Shown here piece after piece: positions 53,214-61,389 of a stretch of DNA of 64,000 nt. Made by a program: the position numbers and the translations under genes. A model generated the notes under the pieces. It was not told the DNA's origin. It ran no database searches and saw nothing but the letters and a program-made list of their open reading frames with translations. Numbering within the stretch: the first letter of the stretch is position 1; the number at the start of each line of letters is the position of its first letter. The DNA comes from Rhizobium sp. SEMIA4064 (GTDB taxonomy: Bacteria; Pseudomonadota; Alphaproteobacteria; Rhizobiales; Rhizobiaceae), in NCBI RefSeq assembly GCF_003025035.1, contig NZ_PYJN01000019.1, forward strand, positions 496,001-560,000, read 5' to 3'.

Positions 53214-54530
53214 TTATTTCGGATAGCCAGCCTTGGTCATTTCACGGCTGGTCAGTTGCTGTGCCGACTTGAGGGCGGTATCGACGGGGACCTGGCCGGC
53301 AAGGGCAGCAGAGAACTGCTGGCCGACAGCGGTGCCGATACCCTGGAACTCAGGGATAGCGACAAACTGCACGCCGACATACGGGACCGGCTTGACGGTC
53401 GGGTGGGTCGGATCGGCCGAGTTGATCGAGTCGAGCGTCATCTTCGCGAAAGGTGCTGCCTTCTGGTAGTCCGCATTCGCATAGAGCGAAGCGCGGGTGC
53501 CGGGAGGTGCATTCAGCCAGCCCTCCTTCTGAGCAACAAGGTTGATGTAGTCCTTTCCGGTTGCCCAGGAGATGAACTTCTCAGCAGCTTCGGTCTTCTT
53601 CGAAGATGCCGGGATCGCCAGGCTCCAAGCCCAGAGCCAGTTGCCGCGCTTGCCGAGGCCCTTGTCCGGCGCCAAAGCGAAGCCAACCTTATCGGCAACC
53701 TTCGATTCCTTCGGGTTGGAAACGAAGGAGGCTGCGACCGTTGCATCGATCCACATCCCGCACTTGCCGGACTGGAACAGAGCCAGGTTTTCGTTGAAGC
53801 CGTTGGACGAAGCGCCCGGAGGGCCGGCGTCCTTCATCAGCTTGACGTAGAAGTCGAGCGTGTCCTTCCATTCCGGCTGATCGAACTGTGCCTTCCACTT
53901 TTCGTCGAACCAGCGCGCGCCGAACGAGTTCGACATCGCCGTCAGGAATGCCATGTTTTCGCCCCAGCCGGCCTTGCCGCGAAGGCAGATGCCGTAGATC
54001 TCATGGTCCTTGTCGGTGATCTTGCGGGCAGCATCGGCGATGAAGTCCCAGGTCGGCGCATCCGGCATCTTCAAGCCGGCCTTCTCGAACAGGTCCTTGC
54101 GGTACATCACCATCGAGCTTTCGCCGTAGAACGGAGCGGCATAGAGCTTGCCGTCCACCGTCAGACCGCTGCGGATAGCCGGGAGAAGGTCATCCACATC
54201 GTAGCTCTTGTCGGCAGCAAGCTTGTCGAGCGGCGCGAGCCAGCCGAGCTTACTCCAGATCGGCACTTCGTAGGTGCCGATCGTCAGCACGTCGTATTGG
54301 CCGCCCTTGGTAGCGATGTCTGTCGTAACCTTCTGGCGCAATACGTTTTCCTCGAGCGTGACCCACTGAAGGTCAATGTCGGGGTTTTTGGCTTTGAAAT
54401 CGTCCGTAAGCTTCTGCATACGAACCATGTCGCCGTTGTTCACGGTGGCAATCGTGAGGGTTTCGGCGGACGCCATTCCAGCAAACATCAGTGCGGAGCA
54501 CGCGCCCAGCAGGAAAGTTTTCAATTTCAT
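53214..54530 (-). CDS. smoE: Sorbitol/mannitol ABC transporter substrate-binding protein
   Basis: 438 residues. Signal peptide MKLKTFLLGACSALMFAGMA, cleavage near ASA-ET. The mature start ETLTIATVNNGDMVRMQKLT is characteristic of SmoE/MtlE-type polyol-binding proteins; GTYEVPIWSKLGWLAPLDKL and LWAWSLAIPASSKKT follow. First gene of the importer-mtlK operon, with GGGAGGAAG as ribosome-binding site. Two palindromes that could bind the SorC regulator lie between its start and the end of that regulator gene. Confidence 0.9.
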   Translation of the reverse strand: MKLKTFLLGACSALMFAGMASAETLTIATVNNGDMVRMQKLTDDFKAKNPDIDLQWVTLEENVLRQKVTTDIATKGGQYDVLTIGTYEVPIWSKLGWLAPLDKLAADKSYDVDDLLPAIRSGLTVDGKLYAAPFYGESSMVMYRKDLFEKAGLKMPDAPTWDFIADAARKITDKDHEIYGICLRGKAGWGENMAFLTAMSNSFGARWFDEKWKAQFDQPEWKDTLDFYVKLMKDAGPPGASSNGFNENLALFQSGKCGMWIDATVAASFVSNPKESKVADKVGFALAPDKGLGKRGNWLWAWSLAIPASSKKTEAAEKFISWATGKDYINLVAQKEGWLNAPPGTRASLYANADYQKAAPFAKMTLDSINSADPTHPTVKPVPYVGVQFVAIPEFQGIGTAVGQQFSAALAGQVPVDTALKSAQQLTSREMTKAGYPK

Positions 54531-54570
54531 ATCTTCCTCCCAGAAGATCAGCTAGCTATGAGCATTCGCT

Positions 54571-54584
54571 TTGCTCGTGAGCAA
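54571..54584. promoter_or_regulatory. Candidate SorC operator 1 before smoE
   Basis: TTGCTC-GT-GAGCAA is a perfect 6-bp inverted repeat, 41 bp upstream of the smoE start. Further TGAGC half-sites lie on both sides. Confidence 0.55.
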
Positions 54585-54676
54585 TTACTCACCTCTTGCG
54601 ACAAAATGTCAATGCGAATTCATTGCTGCAGCGCCGAACACGCAGCTCATCTCTTTGTTTTTATGAAGTTATTTTT

Positions 54677-54693
54677 TGCTCAGTCTTTGAGCA
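54677..54693. promoter_or_regulatory. Candidate SorC operator 2, overlapping the regulator's stop codon
   Basis: TGCTCA-GTCTT-TGAGCA shares the TGCTC/GAGCA arms of operator 1. It covers the stop codon of the SorC gene, about 150 bp from the smoE start. Confidence 0.5.
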
Positions 54694-55633
54694 GAAATTC
54701 AGCAGCCGCTTCGTCGGTGATCAAACCATTGATTTGATGGCCGGTAACGGCCGCTTTGATCGCCTCGAATTTGCGTTTGCCCTTGGCTATTCCGATGACG
54801 GAAGAGGCTTCGCGTGGCGGCAGCGGCGCGCTCGCGACTCGGTCGTTGATAGCGTCCGACATCAGCTTGCCGTCGCCGTCGAAAACCCAGCCGCAGATTT
54901 CGCCGGCCGCTCCCCGCTTCATCAGCGCCAGCATCTCGTCCTTCTCGAGAAAGCCATCGAGACAGAGCGGCGCCTCGATGCCCATCTCGCCGACGCCGAC
55001 GAACGTCACGTTGGCCTGCGCGCTGATATCGAGCGTCGAGCGTACCAGTGCCTGCGCATGCAGAAGTTCCCGCTCCTCGGCCGAGGAGACGAGCACCGGC
55101 AGCGGCATGGGATAGTGCCGCGCCTTGATCGCGTCGGCCATGCTGAAGATGACGTTGTAATAGGCGGCAGAGCCGTCCGGCCCAATATTGCCGGTCAGCG
55201 ACACGACCCGGTGCTGCGGACATTCGATGACCGGCAGTTGATCGACCGCCGCCTTCAGCGTGCGGCCCGTGCCGATCGCCAGCACGATCGGATCGCTGCG
55301 CTTCAGCCAGCGCTCGATCTCGGCGGCTCCCGCTTCGGCGATACCGACCGTGGACGATGTCCCGTCCGGATCGCTCGGCACCACTTCCACATGCCTCAGC
55401 TTGAATTTTTCCCGCAGCGCCGCCGCATATTCGAGGCAGGCGGCGATCGGATGGTCCAGCCGCACCTTGATCAGCCTCTCGGCAACCGCGAGCGATACCA
55501 GCCGCTGTGCCGATTGCCGGGAGATTCCCATAGCTGCGGCGATTTCGTCCTGCGTCCGCCCTGCAACGTAATACAGCCAGCCGGCTCGCGCCGCATCGTC
55601 AAGCCGCCCCTGGGAATCCAACTTCCTGACCAT
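54680..55633 (-). CDS. SorC/DeoR-type sugar-binding transcriptional regulator 2 (polyol locus)
   Basis: 317 residues. HTH at residues about 15-50 (AARAGWLYYVAGRTQDEIAA, AMGISRQSAQRLVSLAVAE), then the SorC effector domain (VLAIGTGRTLKAAVDQL, VVSLTGNIGPDGSAAYYNVI, GWVFDGDGKLMSD). Related to the regulators that precede smo/mtl polyol operons. The ATG at 55633 follows GAGGAATGTG. It is transcribed in the same direction as smoE and 149 bp upstream of it, with two palindromes between. Confidence 0.9.
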   Translation of the reverse strand: MVRKLDSQGRLDDAARAGWLYYVAGRTQDEIAAAMGISRQSAQRLVSLAVAERLIKVRLDHPIAACLEYAAALREKFKLRHVEVVPSDPDGTSSTVGIAEAGAAEIERWLKRSDPIVLAIGTGRTLKAAVDQLPVIECPQHRVVSLTGNIGPDGSAAYYNVIFSMADAIKARHYPMPLPVLVSSAEERELLHAQALVRSTLDISAQANVTFVGVGEMGIEAPLCLDGFLEKDEMLALMKRGAAGEICGWVFDGDGKLMSDAINDRVASAPLPPREASSVIGIAKGKRKFEAIKAAVTGHQINGLITDEAAAEFLLKD

Positions 55634-55689
55634 CACATTCCTCTGCGAAAGCAACACCCTCTAACCGGATGCGGCACCAGCGTGGCTCG

Positions 55690-56145
55690 CTACTCAGTTT
55701 CCGGCGGGATGACGCCTTTGGTCAAGGTGAAACAACCGTAGAAGCGGCGCTCGCCGGTCTGGATCACGCAATAGGCGGCTTTTGCCCGTTCATAGAAAGC
55801 GAAACGCTCGACCGGCGTCAGAGGCCAGTGCTTGCCTTCGGCGCGATCGATCGCCGCCTGCACTTCCTTCTGAACCTGCGGCACCTCATCGGCCGCGCCG
55901 ACCACTTCCATCCGCCCCGCCGCATCGGTGATGAACGTATCGAGCGGCATCAGCGACAGCACCGCCGCGACAGCCTCGGCCGCCGATACATTGTCGATCC
56001 GCAGGAGGTGGCCCAACCTAGTTTGGCGTGCAATCGCATCGGCCGGAAAATTCGTGTCGACGATCGCCAGCATGTCGCCATGCCCCATCGATTTCAACGC
56101 ATGCAGCACGTCCGCATTCAATAGCGGCGAAATTCCCTTCAGCAT
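55690..56145 (-). CDS. RbsD/FucU-family sugar mutarotase
   Basis: 151 residues. FucU/RbsD pattern: MLKGISPLLNADVLHALKSM at the N-terminus with GHGDMLAIVDTNFPAD next (catalytic His/Asp region), and YERAKAAYCVIQTGERRFYG near the C-terminus. Interconverts anomers of L-fucose or D-ribose. GGAGGAGAG precedes the ATG. First gene of the minus-strand polyol series, 56 bp upstream of the SorC regulator. A mutarotase beside polyol genes suggests that a reducing sugar also enters the pathway. Confidence 0.9.
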   Translation of the reverse strand: MLKGISPLLNADVLHALKSMGHGDMLAIVDTNFPADAIARQTRLGHLLRIDNVSAAEAVAAVLSLMPLDTFITDAAGRMEVVGAADEVPQVQKEVQAAIDRAEGKHWPLTPVERFAFYERAKAAYCVIQTGERRFYGCFTLTKGVIPPETE

Positions 56146-56376
56146 AAACGACTCTCCTCCAGCTCTTCCATCAGCGGCGATTCCGACAGCCGCGCTCCTT
56201 ATTGGGAGCAAAGAAGTAATCGCGGCTCCGATCTCTGTCCATAGCCGTTGTGAACGTTGTCAGCCGGAGAACCCAAGGATAAGAACTGTGCTTCTCTTTG
56301 TGGCTTATTTCGGCCTTTATTGACCAGATAGGTTCGTCGGCATTAACTGATGCACCGGCGATGTTGCGAGGGACAG

Positions 56377-57036
56377 GTGAGGATTCTTCTGGTCGAGGAC
56401 GACGATATGATCGGCGGCGCGGTTCGCGACCATATCGCTGCGACTCCGCATGCCATCGACTGGGTGAAAAACCTCGCCGATGCCGCAGAGGTGACCAGTG
56501 CCGTGCACTACGGCCTCATCCTGCTTGACCTTCAGCTTCCCGACGGCATCGGCATCGATTTCCTCAAGAAGTTGCGCCGCAAGCCGGACGAGACGCCCGT
56601 CATCATTCTGACCGCCCGCGACCAGATCTCCGACCGTATCGAGGGCCTGAACAGCGGCGCCGACGATTATCTGGTCAAGCCTTTCAATCTCGGCGAGCTT
56701 ACGGCCCGCATCATGGCGGTGGCCCGCCGTTACAGCGGCAGCCCGCAGCCAACAGTTCGTTTTGCCGATCTCGAAATCGACCTGCCGCAACGGCGCATTA
56801 CGCTTTCCGGCAAGGATATCGTGTTGACCGGGCGGGAATGGGCCGTCCTCGATTTGCTCGTCGCACGGCCGGGCGCCATCGTCTCGAAGGACCAGATCGA
56901 AGAAGCGCTTTATGCTTTCGGTTCGGAAATCGAAAGCAACACCGTGGAGGTCTATGTCAGTCGCCTGCGCAAGAAAATCGGCAAGGAGCGCATCCGCACG
57001 GCCCGCGGGGTCGGCTATTGCCTGGGTGAACGATGA
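56377..57036 (+). CDS. OmpR/QseB-type response regulator
   Basis: 219 residues from a GTG start with GAGGGACAG upstream. Receiver domain: VRILLVEDDDMIGGAV, phospho-acceptor Asp in LLDLQLPDG (residue about 50), switch Thr in IILTARDQ, Lys in LVKPFNLGEL. C-terminal winged helix ends VEVYVSRLRKKIGKERIRTA. Controls unknown genes. Its stop overlaps the kinase ATG (ATGA). No obvious target operon next to it, though the ROK/cutC pair is downstream. Confidence 0.93.
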   Translation: MRILLVEDDDMIGGAVRDHIAATPHAIDWVKNLADAAEVTSAVHYGLILLDLQLPDGIGIDFLKKLRRKPDETPVIILTARDQISDRIEGLNSGADDYLVKPFNLGELTARIMAVARRYSGSPQPTVRFADLEIDLPQRRITLSGKDIVLTGREWAVLDLLVARPGAIVSKDQIEEALYAFGSEIESNTVEVYVSRLRKKIGKERIRTARGVGYCLGER

Positions 57037-58385
57037 CGCGCAAAGGCCTCAATCGCACCAGCATCACCCGCCGACTGATCGCGGCGCTGACCGGAACGGT
57101 CGTCCTGTTCTGGCTGATCGCTGTCGGCATCGGCGTCTATGTGGTCAACAAGGAGCTCTCCGAGACCTTCGATGGCGCATTGCAGGAAACCGCCCAGCGG
57201 CTGATGCCGCTGGTGGTCGACGATCTTGCCGATCGCGATCCCTCTGCCGATCCACAGACCCTCGAGAACATGGAAAGGGGACTGAACAAGGAATACCTGA
57301 CCTACCAGGTGCTCGACGCGACAGGCAAGCTCATCCTGCACTCCCATGATGCCCCGAAGACGCCCTACGACGTGCCTCTGAAGATCGGTTTTCACAACAC
57401 GCCGAAATACCGAATCTACACCGAATCCTCTTCTAACGGCTCGCTCTTCCTGCATGTCGCCGACGCCTTCAAGAACCGCCGGGAAGCGTCGCGCGAGAGC
57501 GGCGTCGCCCTGCTCTGGCCGCTGCTTGCCCTCATCCCGGGCAGTATCGTCGCCATCTGGTTCATCGTCGGCCGCTCTCTTCGGCCGATCGACCGGCTGC
57601 GATCGGAAATCGCCACCAAGGACGGCGGCAATATGGCCCCGTTGGACAGCGACACGCTGCCGCGCGAACTCCAGCCGATAGGCCGTTCCGTCAATCTGCT
57701 GCTCGGTCGCCTGCGCTCCGCTCTCGAGGCCGAGCGCGAATTCACCGCCAACAGCGCCCATGAACTGCGCACGCCGATCGCCGGAGCGCTCGCGCAGACG
57801 CAGCGCCTGATCGCCGAACTGCCGAAAGGGCCGCTCACCGAACGCGCCGGACGGATCGAGACTTCACTGTCCAATCTCGGCCGTCTCGCGGAAAAGCTGC
57901 TGCAGCTCTCCCGCGCCCAGGCAGGCATCGGCGCCGGCGACAAGCCCGCCGATCTGATCACCGTCATCGAAACCGTCATCGGCGATTACGACCGGGATAC
58001 GGGTACGGCGGGCCGCATTCTCCTGGAGAACGAGGCAGACGGAAAGCTGATCCGCAACGTCGATATCGACGCCTTCGCCATCGTTATGCGCAACCTGCTC
58101 GAGAACGCCTTGATTCACGGTCCGACCGATGACGAAGTGACCGTCAGGATCGACCGAACAGGAACGATCCATATCCTGAATGGCGGCCATGTGCTGTCGC
58201 AGGAGGAACTGGCCGATTTGAAAAAGCGCTTCTGGCGCGGCAACACGAAAGCCTCCGGCTCGGGCCTCGGCCTTGCGATCGCCGAACGCATCGTCGCGCA
58301 GATCGGCGGCCGCCTCGATCTCCTGTCCCCCGCAACCGGTCAGGTGGACGGATTTGAGGCCAGGATCACCCCGCCCGAAGCTTGA
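57033..58385 (+). CDS. Sensor histidine kinase (QseC/TctE-like)
   Basis: 450 residues. Two membrane helices (LIAALTGTVVLFWLIAVGIG and LLWPLLALIPGSIVAIWFIV) enclose a periplasmic sensor of about 125 residues. The H-box is FTANSAHELRTPIAG, N-box MRNLLENALIHG, G-box GSGLGLAIAERIV. Autophosphorylates and passes phosphate to the adjacent response regulator. Signal unknown; related sensors respond to organic acids or cations. Translationally coupled to the regulator. Confidence 0.93.
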   Translation: MTRKGLNRTSITRRLIAALTGTVVLFWLIAVGIGVYVVNKELSETFDGALQETAQRLMPLVVDDLADRDPSADPQTLENMERGLNKEYLTYQVLDATGKLILHSHDAPKTPYDVPLKIGFHNTPKYRIYTESSSNGSLFLHVADAFKNRREASRESGVALLWPLLALIPGSIVAIWFIVGRSLRPIDRLRSEIATKDGGNMAPLDSDTLPRELQPIGRSVNLLLGRLRSALEAEREFTANSAHELRTPIAGALAQTQRLIAELPKGPLTERAGRIETSLSNLGRLAEKLLQLSRAQAGIGAGDKPADLITVIETVIGDYDRDTGTAGRILLENEADGKLIRNVDIDAFAIVMRNLLENALIHGPTDDEVTVRIDRTGTIHILNGGHVLSQEELADLKKRFWRGNTKASGSGLGLAIAERIVAQIGGRLDLLSPATGQVDGFEARITPPEA

Positions 58386-58474
58386 GCAAGGCGACCGGAA
58401 GCAACGCGGATTGACCTTGCAAAGACCGGCAAAGGGTGCGAGCAACGCGAGACGTTTCCTGCAGGCTAATATTC

Positions 58475-59401
58475 ATGATCGTTTCTTTCGACATCGGGGG
58501 CTCCGCCATCAAGGGTGGCATCGCCCATTCCATGACGGATATCACGCCGCTCGCCCGCCGCCCGACGCCGAAACATGATTTCGGCGCATTTGTCGCGGCC
58601 TTGCGCGCTGTCATCGCCGAGACCGGCGAGAAGCCGGATTGCATTTCCTTTTCCATTGCCGGCGTCGTGGACCCCGATACGCAAGCGCTCATCTGCGCCA
58701 ACATTCCTTGCATCCACGGCCGACGCCTTGCCGCCGAACTGGAAGCGGAACTCGGCTTTCCCGTCCTGATCGCCAATGATGCCGATTGCTTCGCCATGGC
58801 GGAGGCCATGTCCGGCGCGGGCCGCGGCCACCGCATTGTCTTCGGCGCAATTCTCGGCACCGGCGTCGGCGGCGGCCTGGTGGCGGATGGCCGCTTGGTC
58901 AACGCCGCCGGCGGCTTTGCCGGCGAGTGGGGCCACGGCCCGATCATCGCCTCCTTCGCCGGCCATCCGCCGGCTGTCGTCCCCGCCTATCCCTGCGGCT
59001 GCGGCCAGAAGGGTTGCGTCGATACAGTCGGCGGTGCCCGCGGCGTCGAGCGCCTGCACAAGACGCTGCATGGGTTGGAATTTTCCAGCGAGGAGATCAT
59101 CGGGCAATGGCTTGAAGGCGACGCGAAGGCGGAGCGTACGATCGATGTCCTGGTCGATCTCGTCGCCTCGCCTCTGGCGCTGACCATCAACATCACCGGC
59201 GCGACCATCGTCCCGGTCGGTGGCGGCCTTTCCAATGTCGAGCCTCTGCTGGCGCGGCTGGATGCTGCAGTGCGCTCCCGCATCCTGCGCAAGTTCGACC
59301 GCCCGCTCGTCGTGCCGAGCGAATGCAAGGTTGAGCCCGGCTTGATCGGTGCGGCCTTGCTGGGACTGAAATTTGTCGAAGAGCGAATCCATGCTGCTTG
59401 A
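58475..59401 (+). CDS. ROK-family sugar kinase (N-acetylglucosamine/N-acetylmannosamine kinase-like)
   Basis: 308 residues. ATP loop IVSFDIGGSAIKGGI at the start; catalytic Asp in ANDADCFAMAEA; ROK signature around GAILGTGVGGGLVADG; zinc motif with Cys residues in CGCGQKGCVDT. Substrate family: glucose or N-acetylated hexosamines; the choice cannot be made by eye. The ATG at 58475 is the family start. The last 11 bases overlap the start of cutC, so the two are coupled. Confidence 0.9.
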   Translation: MIVSFDIGGSAIKGGIAHSMTDITPLARRPTPKHDFGAFVAALRAVIAETGEKPDCISFSIAGVVDPDTQALICANIPCIHGRRLAAELEAELGFPVLIANDADCFAMAEAMSGAGRGHRIVFGAILGTGVGGGLVADGRLVNAAGGFAGEWGHGPIIASFAGHPPAVVPAYPCGCGQKGCVDTVGGARGVERLHKTLHGLEFSSEEIIGQWLEGDAKAERTIDVLVDLVASPLALTINITGATIVPVGGGLSNVEPLLARLDAAVRSRILRKFDRPLVVPSECKVEPGLIGAALLGLKFVEERIHAA

Positions 59402-60101
59402 GGTCTGCGTCGAGGATATTGCGGGCCTCAATGCCGCCATCGCGGGCGGCGCAGATCGCATCGAGCTTTGCAGCGCCCTTGCCGTTGGCGGCCTGACGCC
59501 GAGCGCCGGCCTGATGCAGGCAGCGGCGCGCGCCCCCATCCCTGCCTATGCCATGATCCGCCCCCGCGCCGGCAGCTTCGTCTACTCAGCCGATGAACTG
59601 GACGTCATGAAGAACGACATCGATGCTGCCCACCACGCCGGCCTGCCGGGCGTCGTGCTCGGCGCTTCCCTGCCGGACGGCCGTCTGGACAGCGATACGC
59701 TCCGCGCGCTCGTCGCCCATGCGGGAAGCCTCGGCAAGACATTGCATCGCGCCTTCGATCTCGTTTCCGATATCGAGGAGGCAGTGGAACTCGCCATCTC
59801 GCTCGGCTTCGAGCGCATCCTGACCTCGGGCCGCGAGAAGACGGCCGCGGAAGGCGTCGCCGCATTGGAACAGGCGATCGCCGTTGCCGCCGGCCGCATC
59901 GCCATTATGCCGGGCTCTGGCGTCAACATCGGGACGGTCGGCAAGCTCTGGCCGCGACTGGCGATCAACGAAATTCATGCGTCCTGCTCCGTCGCCGACC
60001 GAGAGATGGATGAACGCCTGCTCGCCTTCGGATTTTCGACACCGACGGTGCGCCGCACCGATGCTGCGACCATCAGGACGCTCAAGGCGCATTTCGCCTG
60101 A
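59391..60101 (+). CDS. cutC: CutC-family protein
   Basis: 236 residues. TIM-barrel family PF03932: MLLEVCVEDIAGLNAAIAGG, ADRIELCSALAVGGLTPSAG, MIRPRAGSFVYS, HRAFDLVSDI and GSGVNIGTVGKLW, a complete set. Historically named copper homeostasis protein, but copper binding is not established, and many members sit in sugar clusters, as here beside a ROK kinase. The ATG at 59391 overlaps the kinase gene by 11 bp. Confidence 0.92.
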   Translation: MLLEVCVEDIAGLNAAIAGGADRIELCSALAVGGLTPSAGLMQAAARAPIPAYAMIRPRAGSFVYSADELDVMKNDIDAAHHAGLPGVVLGASLPDGRLDSDTLRALVAHAGSLGKTLHRAFDLVSDIEEAVELAISLGFERILTSGREKTAAEGVAALEQAIAVAAGRIAIMPGSGVNIGTVGKLWPRLAINEIHASCSVADREMDERLLAFGFSTPTVRRTDAATIRTLKAHFA

Positions 60102-60240
60102 CAAAGCACAGCGATTTGACAAGAATTGGTAGAGTGATCAATCGTTCATAAACGCATATTCTGTAGCTATGGATCGGCTGCGGAATGCCAACCCATTGCA
60201 GTTAAGCAGGTTTCCTCTGGAGTAGCTGTAGATCTGAACC

Positions 60241-61152
60241 ATGTCGGTCGCGCCACCTCGCAAGAAAAGCAGGGCTGTCTTCTGGATTGCGACGATCATC
60301 ATCGGCTCGATCATTTTGGCCACGGCATTGCTTGCCAACGATATGCGCAATCTCAGAGCGCTCGATGCTCGCTATCATCTCGGTCTGCTCAGCGGATCGG
60401 CGCGGCAGCCCTCGCCCCCCGCAGTGACAAAAGCCGCCCTCAGCCAAACTGCCAATTCGAAGCCAGCCGAAATCGCCGGCGCGAAGAGTGCACCGGCCAA
60501 TCCGGGAATGACAGCAGCCGCACCACCGCGAAAGCAGGCAACACCTGCCAAAAGTCCGGCAGCGGCGAAACCGCAGTCGACCCGGCGCTCCCACATATTC
60601 GATCTGCCCGTCGATCCCCTGCGCGGCGCATTCGTGCGAAGCTGGCGGATAACGGGTCAGGCGCTCTGTGACGATCTTTCGAAATCGGGCTTGGCCGTTG
60701 GCCAATGGAGCCAGAGCGCGCTTGGCGCCGGCACCTTCGAATGCAGCTACGAGATCCAGAAAGGCGGCAACGGTGATCCCAGTGCCGCCTCCTTCTTCAT
60801 CATCGTTCGCGGTACGCCAACCGGGGAGCTCGATAATATCCGCATCAAGGTGATCATGCCCGACAATGCCGACGGCCGCGCCATTGGCGAGACATTCGTC
60901 GACGCCGTCGTCCTGCTGCTGACCGAAACCCGCTGGCTCGACTTTCAGGCGGCGCTCGATGCGATCGGGAAACTGCAGGACGTGACGCTGCAAGCTTTCG
61001 GCGCAAAGCTCAGCTTCTTCCGGGAATTCCGCAACGACCGAAGCTTCAATCTTCAGCTCGGGCTGGAAAGAAAATCGCCGGAACAGATCCGCACCGCCAT
61101 CGTCTTCGACAAGGCACGATGGACGCTCCCCTCGCCGCCACTTGCCAAATAG
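60241..61152 (+). CDS. Single-pass membrane protein with Pro/Ala-rich linker and soluble domain
   Basis: 303 residues. A short basic N-terminus (MSVAPPRKKSRAV), one membrane helix (FWIATIIIGSIILATALLAN), an Ala/Pro/Lys-rich low-complexity linker (residues about 50-115), then a globular C-terminal domain of about 180 residues (HIFDLPVDPLRGAFVRSWRI, CDDLSKSGLAVGQWSQSALG, VDAVVLLLTETRWLDFQAAL). Probably inner-membrane anchored with the domain outside. I do not recognise a function; similar proteins occur in other rhizobia. Own promoter in the 139-bp upstream gap. Confidence 0.75.
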   Translation: MSVAPPRKKSRAVFWIATIIIGSIILATALLANDMRNLRALDARYHLGLLSGSARQPSPPAVTKAALSQTANSKPAEIAGAKSAPANPGMTAAAPPRKQATPAKSPAAAKPQSTRRSHIFDLPVDPLRGAFVRSWRITGQALCDDLSKSGLAVGQWSQSALGAGTFECSYEIQKGGNGDPSAASFFIIVRGTPTGELDNIRIKVIMPDNADGRAIGETFVDAVVLLLTETRWLDFQAALDAIGKLQDVTLQAFGAKLSFFREFRNDRSFNLQLGLERKSPEQIRTAIVFDKARWTLPSPPLAK

Positions 61153-61290
61153 CAAACCGCTCGCGAAAATTTTACGTCGCCTTTGCGGCGAAGGGACCTG
61201 ATTCATTTGCTTTTTGTTGCACCGCGCTATCGATAGTGGTGAAATAAAGCCGATCTCGATGGCCGGTGAATCGCTGGCCGCTCCCAAACT

Positions 61291-61334
61291 GCATGATCCC
61301 CAAAGTGCGAAGCGGTTCTTGGATAAGATCATGC
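61291..61334. repeat. GATC-type palindromic repeat (copy 4)
   Basis: GCATGATC (61291-61298) and GATCATGC (61327-61334) are perfect inverted arms; the inside AAAGTGCGAAGCGGTT matches the copies at 43006 and 44384. It lies in the 237-bp upstream region of the MFS gene. Confidence 0.75.
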
Positions 61335-61389
61335 GCCAGCATTGACGCGCCGGTCCTCCCATCCGGCCGTGGAAAGCAATTGCATTCCG

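Noticed and set aside
59391..60101. Copper-homeostasis role for cutC
   Set aside because: No copper-binding motif and no other copper gene nearby; the family name is historical.
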